NCBI RefSeq assembly: GCF_005146945.1
Contig: NZ_SWMS01000019.1
Coordinates: forward strand, 61,667 to 125,666
Length of the DNA: 64,000 nucleotides
Origin: Prauserella endophytica
GTDB taxonomy: Bacteria; Actinomycetota; Actinomycetes; Mycobacteriales; Pseudonocardiaceae
Direction: 5' to 3'
The notes beneath the pieces were generated by a model, which saw only the letters and a program-made list of their open reading frames with translations, did no database searches and was not told where the DNA came from. Shown here piece by piece: positions 8,114-17,317 of this stretch. Position 1 is the stretch's first letter; the number at the start of each line of letters is the position of its first letter. A program made the translations under genes and the position numbers.

Positions 8114-9808
8114 TCACGCCTCCTTCGCGGTCGCGCCGACATGGCTGGTGGACCTGCGTTTGGCCCCGAGTTTCTGCACGGCACCCAGTCCCGAGAGCTT
8201 CGGGCTCGACAGCCTCTTCGACTTGGCGATGAGCGCCACGAGCGGATGGGTCACGAGGAAGACGACGATCAGGTCCAGCACCGTCGACATGCCCAGGGTG
8301 AAGGCGAAGCCCTTCACCTCGCCGACCGCCAGCACGTAGAGCACGCCCGCGGCCAGGAACATGATCGCGTCGGAGGCGAGGATCGTGCGCCTTGCCCGCA
8401 ACCATCCTCTCGGCACCGCGGAGCGGAACGTCCTGCCCTCGCGCATCTCGTCCTTGAGCCGTTCGAAGTAGACGACGAAGGAGTCGGCCGTGACACCGAT
8501 CGCGATGATGAACCCGGCGACGCCGGCGAGGTCCAGGGTGAACCCGACCCAGCGGCCGAGCAGCACCAGCACCGCGTAGACGATCGTGGCCGACAGCACC
8601 AGCGACAGCACGGTCAGCACACCGAGTATGCGGTAGTAGAGCAGGCAGTAGATGAACACCAGCGCGATACCGATCGCTCCCGCGATCAACCCTGCCTCCA
8701 GCGAGGCGAGGCCCAGCGTCGCCGACACGGTCGTCGCGTCCGAGGACGAGAACGACAGCGGCAGCGAGCCGTACTTCAGCACGTCGGCCAGGTTCTTGGC
8801 CTCCTGCTGCGTGAACTGGCCGTTGATCTCCGTCTGGCCGTTGGGAATCGCCTCGGTGATGTTCGGCGCCGACACGACCTTGGTGTCGAGCACGAACGCG
8901 GCGCGCTGGTTGACGTTGGCGGAGGTGAAGTCGGCCCAGGTGTCGGCGCCACCGCTCTTGAAGGTCAGGTTCACGACCCAGCCACCGCGCTGCTGGTTGT
9001 AGCCGGACGTGGCGTCCTCGATCTCGGTGCCCTCCAGGAACACCGGACCCAGCACGTACTTCTCCGTGCCGTCCTCGTTGCACGTGGCGAGCGGCAGCCT
9101 CGGGTCGTCGTTGCCGACGAGGGGGTCGGCCGAACCGGGCCTGCACTGCAGCTGCGCGAGTGTCTGCGCCTGGAGCTGTTGCGCGGCGGCGACCGCGGCC
9201 TGGTCGTTCGGGTTGGCGGGCAACAGCGCCTGGTTCTGCCTGGCCTGCCTCGCCTCCTGGATCTCGGCGGCGGCCTTCTCCTCCGGAGTCTGGTCGTCGT
9301 CCTGCTGCTGCGCCGCCTGCGGCGCGCTGCCGCCGCCGTCGGCGGGCGGCTGGGACGGCTCGCCCGTCGGCGGCGCCGAGGACTCGGGAGCCTGCCCGGT
9401 GCCGGGCTGCTGCTGCGGGGCGGCACCGGCCGGCTCCGCGTAGATGACCTGGCGGAAGCCCAGCTTCGCCGTCCGGCCGAGGGTCTTGGCCTGCTCGCCC
9501 TCGTCGCCGGGCACGGTGATGACGACGTTGTTGCCGTCGAGGAGCACCTCGGCACCGCTCACACCGATCCCGTTCACGCGGGTCTCGATGATCTGCCGCG
9601 CCTGCTCCAGCTGCTCCCGCGACGGCTCGGAGCCGTCCGGGGTGCGCGCGGTCAGGGTGACCCGTGTTCCGCCCTGCAGGTCGATGCCCAGCTTCGGCGT
9701 CGGCTGCCGGTCACCGGTGAGGAACACCAGCGCGTACAGCGCGACGACGATCAGGACGAAAAAGCTCAGGTAGCGTCCCGGGCGGATCTGCCCGGCCGGT
9801 GGTGCCAC
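8114..9808 (-). CDS. secD: Protein translocase subunit SecD
   Basis: A 564-residue partner of SecF. It has an N-terminal membrane helix (YLSFFVLIVVALYALVFLTG), the D1 motif LGIDLQGGTRVTL, the P1 periplasmic domain, and a C-terminal six-helix bundle with GFIIAIGVTADSFVVYFER. Between about residues 145 and 195 is a low-complexity insert rich in Gln, Pro, Ala and Ser, plus acidic residues. Such inserts are typical of actinobacterial SecD and probably form a flexible periplasmic linker. Upstream is yajC, separated by a strong hairpin. Confidence 0.95.
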   Translation of the reverse strand: MAPPAGQIRPGRYLSFFVLIVVALYALVFLTGDRQPTPKLGIDLQGGTRVTLTARTPDGSEPSREQLEQARQIIETRVNGIGVSGAEVLLDGNNVVITVPGDEGEQAKTLGRTAKLGFRQVIYAEPAGAAPQQQPGTGQAPESSAPPTGEPSQPPADGGGSAPQAAQQQDDDQTPEEKAAAEIQEARQARQNQALLPANPNDQAAVAAAQQLQAQTLAQLQCRPGSADPLVGNDDPRLPLATCNEDGTEKYVLGPVFLEGTEIEDATSGYNQQRGGWVVNLTFKSGGADTWADFTSANVNQRAAFVLDTKVVSAPNITEAIPNGQTEINGQFTQQEAKNLADVLKYGSLPLSFSSSDATTVSATLGLASLEAGLIAGAIGIALVFIYCLLYYRILGVLTVLSLVLSATIVYAVLVLLGRWVGFTLDLAGVAGFIIAIGVTADSFVVYFERLKDEMREGRTFRSAVPRGWLRARRTILASDAIMFLAAGVLYVLAVGEVKGFAFTLGMSTVLDLIVVFLVTHPLVALIAKSKRLSSPKLSGLGAVQKLGAKRRSTSHVGATAKEA

Positions 9809-9883
9809 GGTCGGTCGGTCTCCTCGAACTGGGTACAGCGGCTAACGGGTCGCACCGCACACGCCCGCCGCCTTCGTGAGACA

Positions 9884-9938
9884 GCGAACACACGCAGCAC
9901 CGAGACAGTACTCGGTGCTGCGTGAACGCCGTGTTCGC
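9884..9938 (-). terminator. Long hairpin between yajC and secD
   Basis: CGCAGCACCGAG (9893-9904) and its perfect complement CTCGGTGCTGCG (9911-9922) enclose a 6-base loop. GCGAACAC (9884-9891) and GTGTTCGC (9931-9938) pair outside them. Transcription runs leftward from yajC into secD, so this is an internal terminator, attenuator or processing site that could set SecD/SecF levels relative to YajC. Confidence 0.6.
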
Positions 9939-9981
9939 CCCACGCCGGAGCGTGGCGCGCCGGCGCGGACGGGGTGGACCG

Positions 9982-10386
9982 CTACTTCTTGCCGTGCTCG
10001 AGCGGCGGGGCGACCTGCGGGCCCTTGGCGGCCTCGGTCTCCTTCTCGTCGGCCTCGGCGACCGTGGATTCCTCAACGACCGACGTGTCGCCCTCCTCGT
10101 CGGAGGCCGACTCGTCGTCGACGACCGGGTTGATCTTCTCCCGCACTGCCTGCCGCAACCAGGTGGTCACCACGCCGTCGGCGATCTCGAGGTCGATCGT
10201 GGTCTCGTCGCTGGTGTCGGCCACGGTCGCGTACAGACCGGAGGTGGTCATCACGCGGTCACCGGGGGCCAGGCTGTTCTGCAGCTCCTGCTGCTGCGCC
10301 ATCATCCGCTTCTGCTTGCGCGTACCCATGATCAGGGGAATCGCGACGACGAGCATCAGCAGCAGCGGCAGGAAAAGGCCTTCCAT
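9982..10386 (-). CDS. yajC: Preprotein translocase accessory subunit YajC
   Basis: A 134-residue single-span membrane protein of the SecDF-YajC complex. The N-terminal helix is LFLPLLLMLVVAIPLIMG, followed by the family pattern R-K-Q-K-R-M-x-x-Q-Q-x-x-x-x-x-L-x-P-G-D-R-V-M-T-T-S-G-L. The C-terminal tail is acidic and longer than in enterobacteria. It lies between ruvB and secD as in mycobacteria. Confidence 0.92.
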   Translation of the reverse strand: MEGLFLPLLLMLVVAIPLIMGTRKQKRMMAQQQELQNSLAPGDRVMTTSGLYATVADTSDETTIDLEIADGVVTTWLRQAVREKINPVVDDESASDEEGDTSVVEESTVAEADEKETEAAKGPQVAPPLEHGKK

Positions 10387-10510
10387 GGTTCTCCATTCGG
10401 AGGACGCCGCCGGAAGCGAAACGTCCGAGTTTGTCTGAATGTGCCCTGTCGAGTGTGCCAGGTACCGCCGGGAATGCCAGCACCGCCCAGCACGCACACC
10501 TCGTGCATTC

Positions 10511-11581
10511 TCAGTCGAACAGGGTCGGCGCTGCCGCGTCAACCCCGGCGACCTCGGCCGGAGCCTGCAGCCCGAGGTGCTCCCACGCCGCCGCGGTAGC
10601 GACGCGACCACGCGGGGTGCGCGCGAGCATACCCGCGCGCACGAGATAGGGCTCACACACCTCTTCGACCGTCGACGGCTCCTCCCCCACGGCCACCGCG
10701 AGGGTCGACACCCCGACCGGGCCGCCGCCGAAGGACCGCACGAGGGCGGCGAGCACGGCACGGTCGAGCCGGTCGAGCCCGAGCTCGTCGACGTCGTAGA
10801 CCTCCAGCGCCGCCCTGACCACCTCGAGCGTGCCGGTGCCGTCGGCCCGCACCTCCGCGTAGTCCCGGACCCGGCGCAGCAGCCGGTTGGCGATCCGCGG
10901 GGTGCCGCGCGACCGCCGGGCGATCTCGGCACGGCCGTGTGGGTCGACGGAGATGCCGAGCAGGTCGGCCGAGCGCTGCACCACCTGCTCCAGCTCCTCC
11001 GGCGAGTAGAACTCCATCTGGCCGGTGAACCCGAACCGGTCGCGCAGCGGACCCGTCAGCGCCCCGGATCGCGTCGTGGCGCCGACCAGCGTGAACGGCG
11101 CGATCTCCAGCGGGATGCTCGTGGCGCCCGGCCCCTTGCCGACCACCACGTCCACGCGGAAGTCCTCCATCGCGAGGTAGAGCATCTCCTCGGCGGGCCG
11201 CGCGATGCGGTGGATCTCGTCGATGAACAGCACGTCGCCCTCGGCGAGGTTGGAGAGCATCGCCGCGAGGTCGCCCGCGCGCTCCAGCGCCGGGCCCGAC
11301 GTGATGCGGATCGACGCGTCGAGCTCGGCCGCGATGATCATCGCCATGCTCGTCTTGCCGAGCCCCGGCGGGCCCGAGAGCAGCACGTGGTCGGGCGGGA
11401 CGCCCCGCCTGCGGGCGCTTTCCAGCACCAGGCTGAGCTGCTCGCGCACGCGCGGCTGGCCCACGAAGTCGGCGAGCTTGCGGGGCCGCAGCGCCGTCTC
11501 GACCTCGCGCTCGCCGGTCTGCGGCAACGCCGACAGCGCCGCTTCGTCGGGCTCGAAGTCGGTCATGTAACCATCGTCCAT
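10511..11581 (-). CDS. ruvB: Holliday junction helicase RuvB
   Basis: AAA+ motor that drives branch migration of Holliday junctions with RuvA. Walker [10 protein letters not shown], Walker B LFIDEIHR, sensor 1 GATTRSG and the arginine-finger region LRDRFG are all visible. A winged-helix C-terminus ends the 356-residue protein. An ATG at 11581 and another at 11566 (MTDFEPD) are both possible; the first leaves a 9-base gap to ruvA. Confidence 0.96.
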   Translation of the reverse strand: MDDGYMTDFEPDEAALSALPQTGEREVETALRPRKLADFVGQPRVREQLSLVLESARRRGVPPDHVLLSGPPGLGKTSMAMIIAAELDASIRITSGPALERAGDLAAMLSNLAEGDVLFIDEIHRIARPAEEMLYLAMEDFRVDVVVGKGPGATSIPLEIAPFTLVGATTRSGALTGPLRDRFGFTGQMEFYSPEELEQVVQRSADLLGISVDPHGRAEIARRSRGTPRIANRLLRRVRDYAEVRADGTGTLEVVRAALEVYDVDELGLDRLDRAVLAALVRSFGGGPVGVSTLAVAVGEEPSTVEEVCEPYLVRAGMLARTPRGRVATAAAWEHLGLQAPAEVAGVDAAAPTLFD

Positions 11582-11590
11582 GGTGCCGGG

Positions 11591-12190
11591 TCAGCGCTTC
11601 CGGCCGAGGGTGGTGAGCGCGGCCCGCAGCACGCTGGAGGTGTCGGCCCCCGCGTCGGCCGCGACGACCTTGTCCACCGCCTGCTCGGCCTGCTTGGCGG
11701 CAAAGCCCAGCCCCACGAGCGCCTCCACGACCTCGGTGCGCACGGCGCTCGCCGCCGTGCCGCCGCCCGCGGCCGCACCGGAGGGCTCCGCGGCGAGCAC
11801 CTTGTCCCGCAGCTCCAGGGTGAGCCGTTCGGCGCCCTTGCGTCCGATGCCCGGAACCTGCGTGAGCACGGTGATGTTGCCCTCGGCCAGCGCGCTGCGA
11901 AGCTTGTCGGGGTCGAGCACCGCCAGCGCGGCGAGCGCGAGCCGGGGGCCGATGCCCGAGACGGTCTGGAGCAGGCCGAACAGCTCGCGCGCCTCGGCGT
12001 CGGCGAACCCGAAGAGGGTCAGCGAGTCCTCCCGCACCACGAGCGAGGTGAACAGCCGCGTCTCCTCGCCCCTGCGCAGGGTCGCGAGCGTCGAGGGCGT
12101 GGCCTGCACGGCGAGGCCGACCCCGCCCACCTCCACCACCGCGTGGTCGAGCCCGACGGAGAGCACCTCGCCGCGCACCGAGGAGATCAT
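11591..12190 (-). CDS. ruvA: Holliday junction DNA-binding subunit RuvA
   Basis: A 199-residue tetrameric DNA-binding protein that loads RuvB on four-way junctions. It begins [13 protein letters not shown] (OB fold), has the two helix-hairpin-helix motifs ([14 protein letters not shown] and [15 protein letters not shown]), and ends with a UBA-like RuvB-binding domain. The ATG overlaps the ruvC stop (ATGA). Confidence 0.96.
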   Translation of the reverse strand: MISSVRGEVLSVGLDHAVVEVGGVGLAVQATPSTLATLRRGEETRLFTSLVVREDSLTLFGFADAEARELFGLLQTVSGIGPRLALAALAVLDPDKLRSALAEGNITVLTQVPGIGRKGAERLTLELRDKVLAAEPSGAAAGGGTAASAVRTEVVEALVGLGFAAKQAEQAVDKVVAADAGADTSSVLRAALTTLGRKR

Positions 12191-12786
12191 CGCTTCGCTC
12201 CCAGCGTGTTCCCGCCCTGACCGGGCTTCTGCTTCGCCGCGGCGGCCAGCCGCGCGCGATGGGTCCTGGCGAGCTGCGCCGCCCGCGCCTCCGCCTCGGC
12301 CAGCCGCGCCCGCATCGGCTCCCGCCACAGGTGGCAGATGGCGAGCGCGAGCGCGTCGGCGGCGTCGGCGGGGCTCGGCGCCTGCGCGAGCTTGAGCAGC
12401 CGGGTCACCATGCCGGTGACCTGCGCCTTGTCGGCCCGGCCCGAGCCGGTGACGGCCGCCTTGACCTCACTGGGCGTGTGGAAGACGACCGGAAGGCCCC
12501 TGCGCGCCGCGCTGAGCGCAACGACCCCGCCCGCCTGCGCGGTGCCCATCACCGTCCGCACGTTGTGCTGGCTGAACACCCGCTCGACGGCGACGGCCTC
12601 GGGCCGGTAGGTGTCGAGCCACTCCTCGACGGCGTCGGAGACCTGGAGCAGCCTGCCAGCGAGGTCGGCGTCGGGCGGCGTGCGCACGACATCGACGGCC
12701 ACACAGGTGACCGTGCGGCCGAGGCCGCCGTCCACGACACCGAGCCCGCATCGGGTCAGCCCGGGGTCGACACCGAGCACGCGCAA
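12187..12786 (-). CDS. ruvC: Holliday junction resolvase RuvC
   Basis: RNase H-fold endonuclease that cuts Holliday junctions symmetrically. Catalytic acids are visible in GVDPGLTR (Asp 7), VAVERVF (Glu about 68) and the [12 protein letters not shown] region. The start appears to be TTG at 12786, preceded by GGAGG four bases upstream; an in-frame GTG at 12780 is the alternative. The basic, Ala-rich C-terminal extension is longer than in E. coli. First gene of a ruvC-ruvA-ruvB operon. Confidence 0.94.
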   Translation of the reverse strand: MRVLGVDPGLTRCGLGVVDGGLGRTVTCVAVDVVRTPPDADLAGRLLQVSDAVEEWLDTYRPEAVAVERVFSQHNVRTVMGTAQAGGVVALSAARRGLPVVFHTPSEVKAAVTGSGRADKAQVTGMVTRLLKLAQAPSPADAADALALAICHLWREPMRARLAEAEARAAQLARTHRARLAAAAKQKPGQGGNTLGAKR

Positions 12787-12868
12787 CGGGCCTCCCTCTC
12801 GCCACGAACACCAGTTCGAGCACGAAGGCTACCCGCTGCGCGGCGAGGGGAGGACGAGGCGCGCCGGG

Positions 12869-13792
12869 TCAGGAGCAGCGCACGAGCGCCTGCACGGGCG
12901 TGTGGTCGGACGGGTACCGGCCCCGGAGGCGGAACGTGTTGATCGCGGCGGCGAGCACGTCGACGCGGGAGTTGGCGAGCACCCAGTCGATGCGGTTCGC
13001 GCCGAGCACCGGGTCCCGGTAGTTCGGGAACGTGCCCCACTCCGGCGTCAGCTGCCTGCCCGCCAGCCACGTGTCGGTGAGCCCGCCGTCGGTGACGAGG
13101 AGACGGTACGACTCGGAGCCGGGCGCCGGGGTGTTGAAGTCACCGGTGAGCACCACGGGCAGCGCGGGGTCGAAACCGGCGATCCGGTCGCGCACGAGGG
13201 CGGCGCTGCGCTGGCGCGAGGGCTCGGACTGGTGGTCGAAGTGTGTGTTGACGTGGACGAACTCGGTGCCGGTTCGGCGATCGGCGAAGCGCACCCACGT
13301 GACCATCCTGATCACGTTGTTGCCCCACGACTTCGAGCCGATCACGTTCGGCGTGTCGGAGAGCCAGAAGTGGTCCAGGTCGAGCGGTTCGAGCCTGCGG
13401 GCGTCGTAGTAGATCGCCATGAACTCGCCGCGGCCGCCGCCCTCGCGGCCGAGCCCGATCCAGTCGTAGTGCCCGGGAAGATCGGCACTCACCTGCTTCA
13501 CCTGGTGGTACAGCGCCTCCTGGACGCCGAGCACGGTCGGTCGTTCCACGTCGAGGAAGCGCGCCAGCACCGGGCGCCGGTCGGTCCACGAGTCCGGCGT
13601 GCCGGGCGCGGCGTTGGTGTCCAGCCGGATGTTGAACGACATCACGTGCAGGTCCGCGCCCTTGGCCTCCCCGATCACGGCCTTGCCCTGGCCGGCCGCG
13701 TTCGCCGTCCCCGAGGCGAAAACGAGGCCCGCCGCGCCCACCACGCCGGCCAGCCCGAGCGCACCACGTCTCGACATTCCGCTCTGTTCCAC
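12869..13792 (-). CDS. Secreted endonuclease/exonuclease/phosphatase-family protein (Tat signal)
   Basis: About 307 residues. The N-terminus has a twin-arginine signal (MSRRGALGLAG) with hydrophobic core and a TANAAG-type cleavage site, so it is exported folded. The domain shows DNase I-like fold motifs: SFNIRLD, VQEALYHQ, THFDHQSEPSRQ, TGDFNTPAPGS and a terminal SDHTPV with catalytic His. Substrate may be nucleic acid, a phosphoester or a phospholipid head group. The GTG at 13792 follows GAGGAGG by five bases and is preferred to 13816. It runs toward ruvC on the same strand with an 82-base gap. Confidence 0.85.
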   Translation of the reverse strand: MEQSGMSRRGALGLAGVVGAAGLVFASGTANAAGQGKAVIGEAKGADLHVMSFNIRLDTNAAPGTPDSWTDRRPVLARFLDVERPTVLGVQEALYHQVKQVSADLPGHYDWIGLGREGGGRGEFMAIYYDARRLEPLDLDHFWLSDTPNVIGSKSWGNNVIRMVTWVRFADRRTGTEFVHVNTHFDHQSEPSRQRSAALVRDRIAGFDPALPVVLTGDFNTPAPGSESYRLLVTDGGLTDTWLAGRQLTPEWGTFPNYRDPVLGANRIDWVLANSRVDVLAAAINTFRLRGRYPSDHTPVQALVRCS

Positions 13793-13924
13793 GACATCCT
13801 CCTCACCTGCGGGCACGGTGCCCGGGAGGACTTTCGTGGCTGATCATGAGCGGCACCCGGCGCGCAGGCGAGCACGAGGAGAACGGGGGCCGAACTCCAG
13901 CCCTTGACTATCCGATGTGGACGG

Positions 13925-14449
13925 TCACGGTCCGTCGACGCCCGGCGTCCAGCTCTCCGGCCTGCCGGTCATCGTCAGCACGGGCTGCCACGCGGCGAAC
14001 CCCTCCGGCGCGCTTTCCTGCCACGGCCAGTGACCCGCGGGCGTCGGCACGATGATCTGCACGGCGGGGAAGTCGCCGTCGGGGTAGACGAGGAACGCGC
14101 TGCCGAAGAACTCGGGGTAGTGCCCCGGCGCGACCTGCTCGAAGGTCACCGGCACGCCCTCGAAGAAATCGTTGTACAGCTTGCCGAACTCGAACTTCTC
14201 ACCCGCGGCCGCGCGGTCGACGTAGGCGTCGAGAAGCACGGACGCGAACTCCGCGGGCAACCCGACGACCACCGCCTCCGGCACCTCGTGCATCGCCCAC
14301 GCGCACACGGTGAAGGCGTAGCCCGCCCCATTTCCGTCCGCGGCCACGGTGATCACGGCGTTGCCGCGTTTCTCCGCTTGCGCGACGATCCACTCACGCA
14401 GTTCCTGGGCGTTGTCGTCGGCAACGGTTTCGGGCGTCACGGCGGCCAT
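13925..14449 (-). CDS. DUF4262-like protein
   Basis: A 174-residue soluble protein. The pattern YAFTVCAWAMHEVPEAVVVGLP resembles the F-x-Y-T-x-G-L ... P-E core of DUF4262, and the rest (YPEFFGSAFLVYPDGDFPAVQIIVP) fits that family. No catalytic motif is apparent. No obvious functional partner; neighbours are the secreted nuclease-like gene and a small plus-strand gene. Confidence 0.65.
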   Translation of the reverse strand: MAAVTPETVADDNAQELREWIVAQAEKRGNAVITVAADGNGAGYAFTVCAWAMHEVPEAVVVGLPAEFASVLLDAYVDRAAAGEKFEFGKLYNDFFEGVPVTFEQVAPGHYPEFFGSAFLVYPDGDFPAVQIIVPTPAGHWPWQESAPEGFAAWQPVLTMTGRPESWTPGVDGP

Positions 14450-14596
14450 TGTGCCCCACGTCCTCGCGAAACCCCCAAGGGGTCAACGGAGACCCGGGCG
14501 GGAATCCCGGACCGCCGGACGTGACCCAATTCCTAGGCTCCGGCGGCCGACGGCGCCTACCATCGGCCGATCCGCACCCGAAACCCGGAAGTCCCC

Positions 14597-14770
14597 ATGA
14601 CCGACCCCACGCTGAAGTCCCCGCCGCCACAGGGCGGCGACGAGGACCTGCAGGACCAGATCCTTGCCGCCGAGCTCAAGCTCATGACCGGAGAGCGGCT
14701 CACCTCGACGGAGCAGCGTCTGCTCGCCTACACGGTGTTCTCCGGCGGCTGCTCCTCTTGCCCGCGCTGA
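14597..14770 (+). CDS. Small hypothetical protein, 57 residues, C-terminal CSSCPR
   Basis: The ATG is preceded by GGAAG at a reasonable spacing. The peptide has a proline-rich start, a helical, charged middle (EDLQDQILAAELKLMTGERL) and ends TVFSGGCSSCPR. It is convergent with yebC with only six bases between stops. The two terminal cysteines could bind metal or be modified, but no maturation enzymes are nearby. I do not recognise the family. Confidence 0.5.
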   Translation: MTDPTLKSPPPQGGDEDLQDQILAAELKLMTGERLTSTEQRLLAYTVFSGGCSSCPR

Positions 14771-14776
14771 CGCGCG

Positions 14777-15526
14777 TCAGCCGACCTCGGCCATCACCTC
14801 GTCGGAAACGTCGAAGTTCGCGTAGACGTTCTGCACGTCGTCGCAGTCCTCGAGCGCGTCGATGAGCCGGAAGACCTTCTTGGCGCCCTCGGCGTCCAGC
14901 GGCACGTTGACCGATGGCAGGAAGTTGGCCTCCGCCGACTCGTAGTCGTACCCGGCCTCCTGCAGCGCGGACCGCACGCCGACGAGGTCACTCGCCTCGG
15001 AGACGATCTCGAAGCTCTCGCCGAGGTCGTTGACCTCCTCCGCGCCCGCGTCGAGCACGGCCATGAGCACGTCGTCCTCGGAGAGCTCGCCCTTGGGCAT
15101 GAGCACGACGCCCTTGCGGTTGAACAGGTACGCGACCGAACCCGGGTCGGCGAGCGAGCCGCCGTTGCGGGTCAGCGCGGTGCGCACCTCGGAGGCTGCG
15201 CGGTTCTTGTTGTCGGTGAGGCACTCGATCAGCACCGCGACGCCGTTGGGGCCGTAGCCCTCGTACGTGATGTTCTGCCAGTCGGCGCCACCGGCCTCCT
15301 CACCGGCGCCGCGCTTGCGCGCGCGCTCGATGTTGTCCTGGGGGACGGAGTTCTTCTTCGCCTTCTGGATGGCGTCGTACAGCGTCGGGTTGCCGTCCGG
15401 GTCGCCCCCGCCGGTCCGCGCGGCGACCTCGATGTTCTTGATCAGTCTCGCGAACAGCTTGCCACGCTTGGCGTCGAGGGCGGCCTTCTTGTGCTTGGTG
15501 GTGGCCCACTTGGAGTGGCCGCTCAT
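14777..15526 (-). CDS. yebC: YebC/PmpR-family protein (TACO1-like)
   Basis: A 249-residue protein starting with the family signature [20 protein letters not shown]. It continues with [22 protein letters not shown] and a C-terminal ferredoxin-like domain. Members are described as DNA-binding regulators and, in mitochondria (TACO1) and some bacteria, as translation factors helping at difficult sequences. Next to pdxT and ruvCAB as in M. tuberculosis (Rv2603c). Confidence 0.95.
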   Translation of the reverse strand: MSGHSKWATTKHKKAALDAKRGKLFARLIKNIEVAARTGGGDPDGNPTLYDAIQKAKKNSVPQDNIERARKRGAGEEAGGADWQNITYEGYGPNGVAVLIECLTDNKNRAASEVRTALTRNGGSLADPGSVAYLFNRKGVVLMPKGELSEDDVLMAVLDAGAEEVNDLGESFEIVSEASDLVGVRSALQEAGYDYESAEANFLPSVNVPLDAEGAKKVFRLIDALEDCDDVQNVYANFDVSDEVMAEVG

Positions 15527-15539
15527 CTCTCCTCCAAAA

Positions 15540-16160
15540 TCACTTCTCCTGCACGATGCCCACGAACAGCCGGTGCACGCGCTCGTCCCCCGTCAGCTCC
15601 GGGTGGAACGCGGTGGCGAGCACCGTCCCCTGGCGGACCGCGACGATCCTATCCGCAGCCGCCCCGGCGTCCCTGGTGTGCGGGATCCTGGCGAGCACCT
15701 CGACCCCGTCGCCGGTCTTCTCGACCCACGGGGCGCGGATGAAGACGGCGTGCAGCGAGCCGCCCTCGACACCGGTGAAGTCGAGGTCGCCCTCGAACGA
15801 GTCCACCTGGCGGCCGAACGCGTTGCGCCGTACGACGATGTCGAGCGCGTCGAGCTGGTGCTGGTCCTCGCGGCCGTCGAGTGCCTGCCTCGCCAGCAGG
15901 ATCATGCCGGCGCACGAACCGAACGCGGGCATGCCGTCGGCCAGCCTGCCGCGCAGCGGCTCCAGCAGCTCGAACGTGTCCAGCAGGCGCGACATGGTGG
16001 TGGACTCGCCGCCGGGCAGCACCAGGCCGTCGACCTCGGCGAGCTCGCGCGGCCTGCGCACGGGCAGCGCGGTTGCTCCCGCCCGCTCCAGCATCGCGGC
16101 GTGCTCGCGCACGTCGCCCTGCAGGGCGAGCACTCCGATCACCGGTCGCTTCGTCGTCAC
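15540..16160 (-). CDS. pdxT: Pyridoxal 5'-phosphate synthase glutaminase subunit PdxT
   Basis: Class I glutaminase that supplies ammonia to PdxS for PLP synthesis. The oxyanion strand is GGESTTM, the nucleophile Cys is in [10 protein letters not shown], and the His-Glu pair is in FHPELTGD. The GTG at 16160 (before [15 protein letters not shown]) gives about 206 residues, the family norm; the frame is open to 16193. It runs 13 bases ahead of yebC. Its partner pdxS is 4 kb away rather than adjacent. Confidence 0.94.
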   Translation of the reverse strand: MTTKRPVIGVLALQGDVREHAAMLERAGATALPVRRPRELAEVDGLVLPGGESTTMSRLLDTFELLEPLRGRLADGMPAFGSCAGMILLARQALDGREDQHQLDALDIVVRRNAFGRQVDSFEGDLDFTGVEGGSLHAVFIRAPWVEKTGDGVEVLARIPHTRDAGAAADRIVAVRQGTVLATAFHPELTGDERVHRLFVGIVQEK

Positions 16161-16220
16161 GCAACAGCACCTTTCCAGGAACTCCCTGGTCAAGCCTACT
16201 GTGCGGAGGCTGGCTTCCCG

Positions 16221-16544
16221 TCAGGGCACCCCGAGCAGCCGTAGGATCGCGGCCGTGGCGGCCGCGGCGAGCACCACCACCACGAACGGCGCTTTGCGCC
16301 ACGCCAGCAGCCCGCCGACCGCGACCCCGGCAGGCCGGGCGAAGCCGACGAACTCGTGGCCGTCGAGCAGCGCCGCCGTCGCGACCAGCGCGGCGAGGAG
16401 GGTCACCGCGGCGACGGCCATGAGCTTCTCGACGCGAGGGGACAGCTCGACCCTGGCCCTGAGCACCGGCCCGGCGAAGCGGAACGCGAAGGTCCCCGCC
16501 CCCAGCACGACGGCGGCGACGATGAGCGTGGCCGCGGAGATCAC
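16221..16544 (-). CDS. azlD: AzlD-type branched-chain amino acid exporter small subunit
   Basis: A 107-residue membrane protein with about four helices, family pattern F-A-F-R-F-A-G-P near the N-terminus. With AzlC it forms an exporter of branched-chain amino acids and analogues (as in B. subtilis AzlCD and Corynebacterium BrnFE). The GTG overlaps the azlC stop (GTGA). Confidence 0.88.
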   Translation of the reverse strand: MISAATLIVAAVVLGAGTFAFRFAGPVLRARVELSPRVEKLMAVAAVTLLAALVATAALLDGHEFVGFARPAGVAVGGLLAWRKAPFVVVVLAAAATAAILRLLGVP

Positions 16545-17248
16545 GACGCCGCCTCCTTCGCCTTCTCGGCGGGCTCGGCCTGCTTGCCGACGAAGCTCAC
16601 GAGCACCCCGGCGAGCGCGAGCAGCACCGGCACACCCGCGGGCAGGAACGGCGCCGTCGCCAGCGCGATCACCACTCCGGCCAGCGCGGCCCTGCGGGTC
16701 GCCTGGTCCCTGAGGGAGGGCAGCACGAGCGCGAGCAGTACGGCGGGGAACGCGGCGTCGAGACCGAAGGCGTCGGTGTCGGCGACCACCGTGCCGCCGA
16801 ACGCTCCGAGCACCACGCCGACGTTCCAGCAGACGAACAGCCCGACACCGCACGCCCAGTACGCGGCCCTGCGGCGCTCGGCGTCGCGCTGCGCCAGCGC
16901 GAAGGCCACGGTCTCGTCGATCATCAGGTGGCTGCCGACGATCCGCCTGGCCCAGCGGTCGCCGAGCACGTCGCCGACCGCGAAGCCGAACGGCAGGTGC
17001 CTGGCGTTGACCAACAGCCCGGCGACCACGGCCGCGATCGGGTTGCCGCCTGAGGCGACGAGCCCGACGAACATGAACTGCGCCGCGCCCGCGAAGACGA
17101 CGAGCGACAGCAGCATCGGCAGCCACAGCGGCAGGCCGGAGCTCACCGTGATCGCACCGAAGGAGACACCGACGACCGCGTCGGCGAGGCAGACCAGCGC
17201 GATGTCGCGCGCGAGTCCGCGGTCCAGGGTTCGCCATATCGAACGCAT
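16541..17248 (-). CDS. azlC: AzlC-type branched-chain amino acid exporter large subunit
   Basis: A 235-residue membrane protein with the AzlC signature VGVSFGAITVSSGLPLW, VFAGAAQFMFVGLVASGG and NARHLPFGFAVGD. It is transcribed away from the XRE-cupin regulator, with a shared promoter region of 69 bases containing a CGTTCG/CGAACG palindrome. C-terminal tail charged and cytoplasmic. Confidence 0.92.
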   Translation of the reverse strand: MRSIWRTLDRGLARDIALVCLADAVVGVSFGAITVSSGLPLWLPMLLSLVVFAGAAQFMFVGLVASGGNPIAAVVAGLLVNARHLPFGFAVGDVLGDRWARRIVGSHLMIDETVAFALAQRDAERRRAAYWACGVGLFVCWNVGVVLGAFGGTVVADTDAFGLDAAFPAVLLALVLPSLRDQATRRAALAGVVIALATAPFLPAGVPVLLALAGVLVSFVGKQAEPAEKAKEAAS

Positions 17249-17276
17249 CGCCTTCTATACTGAACGAGACCACTGC

Positions 17277-17294
17277 CGTTCGTCAAGGCGAACG
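17277..17294. promoter_or_regulatory. Palindromic operator between azlC and XRE-cupin gene
   Basis: CGTTCG-TCAAGG-CGAACG is a perfect 6-base inverted repeat. On the minus strand a TTGACG -35-like hexamer lies across its centre, so a bound protein would block azlC transcription. Further GAACG copies are at 17241, 17262 and 17311. Binding by the XRE-cupin protein is inference from position. Confidence 0.55.
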
Positions 17295-17317
17295 ACTCGA
17301 CTCATGGAGCGAACGAC

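Noticed and set aside
8078..9925. 615-residue open frame antisense to secD
   Set aside because: Shadow of secD; no recognisable motifs.
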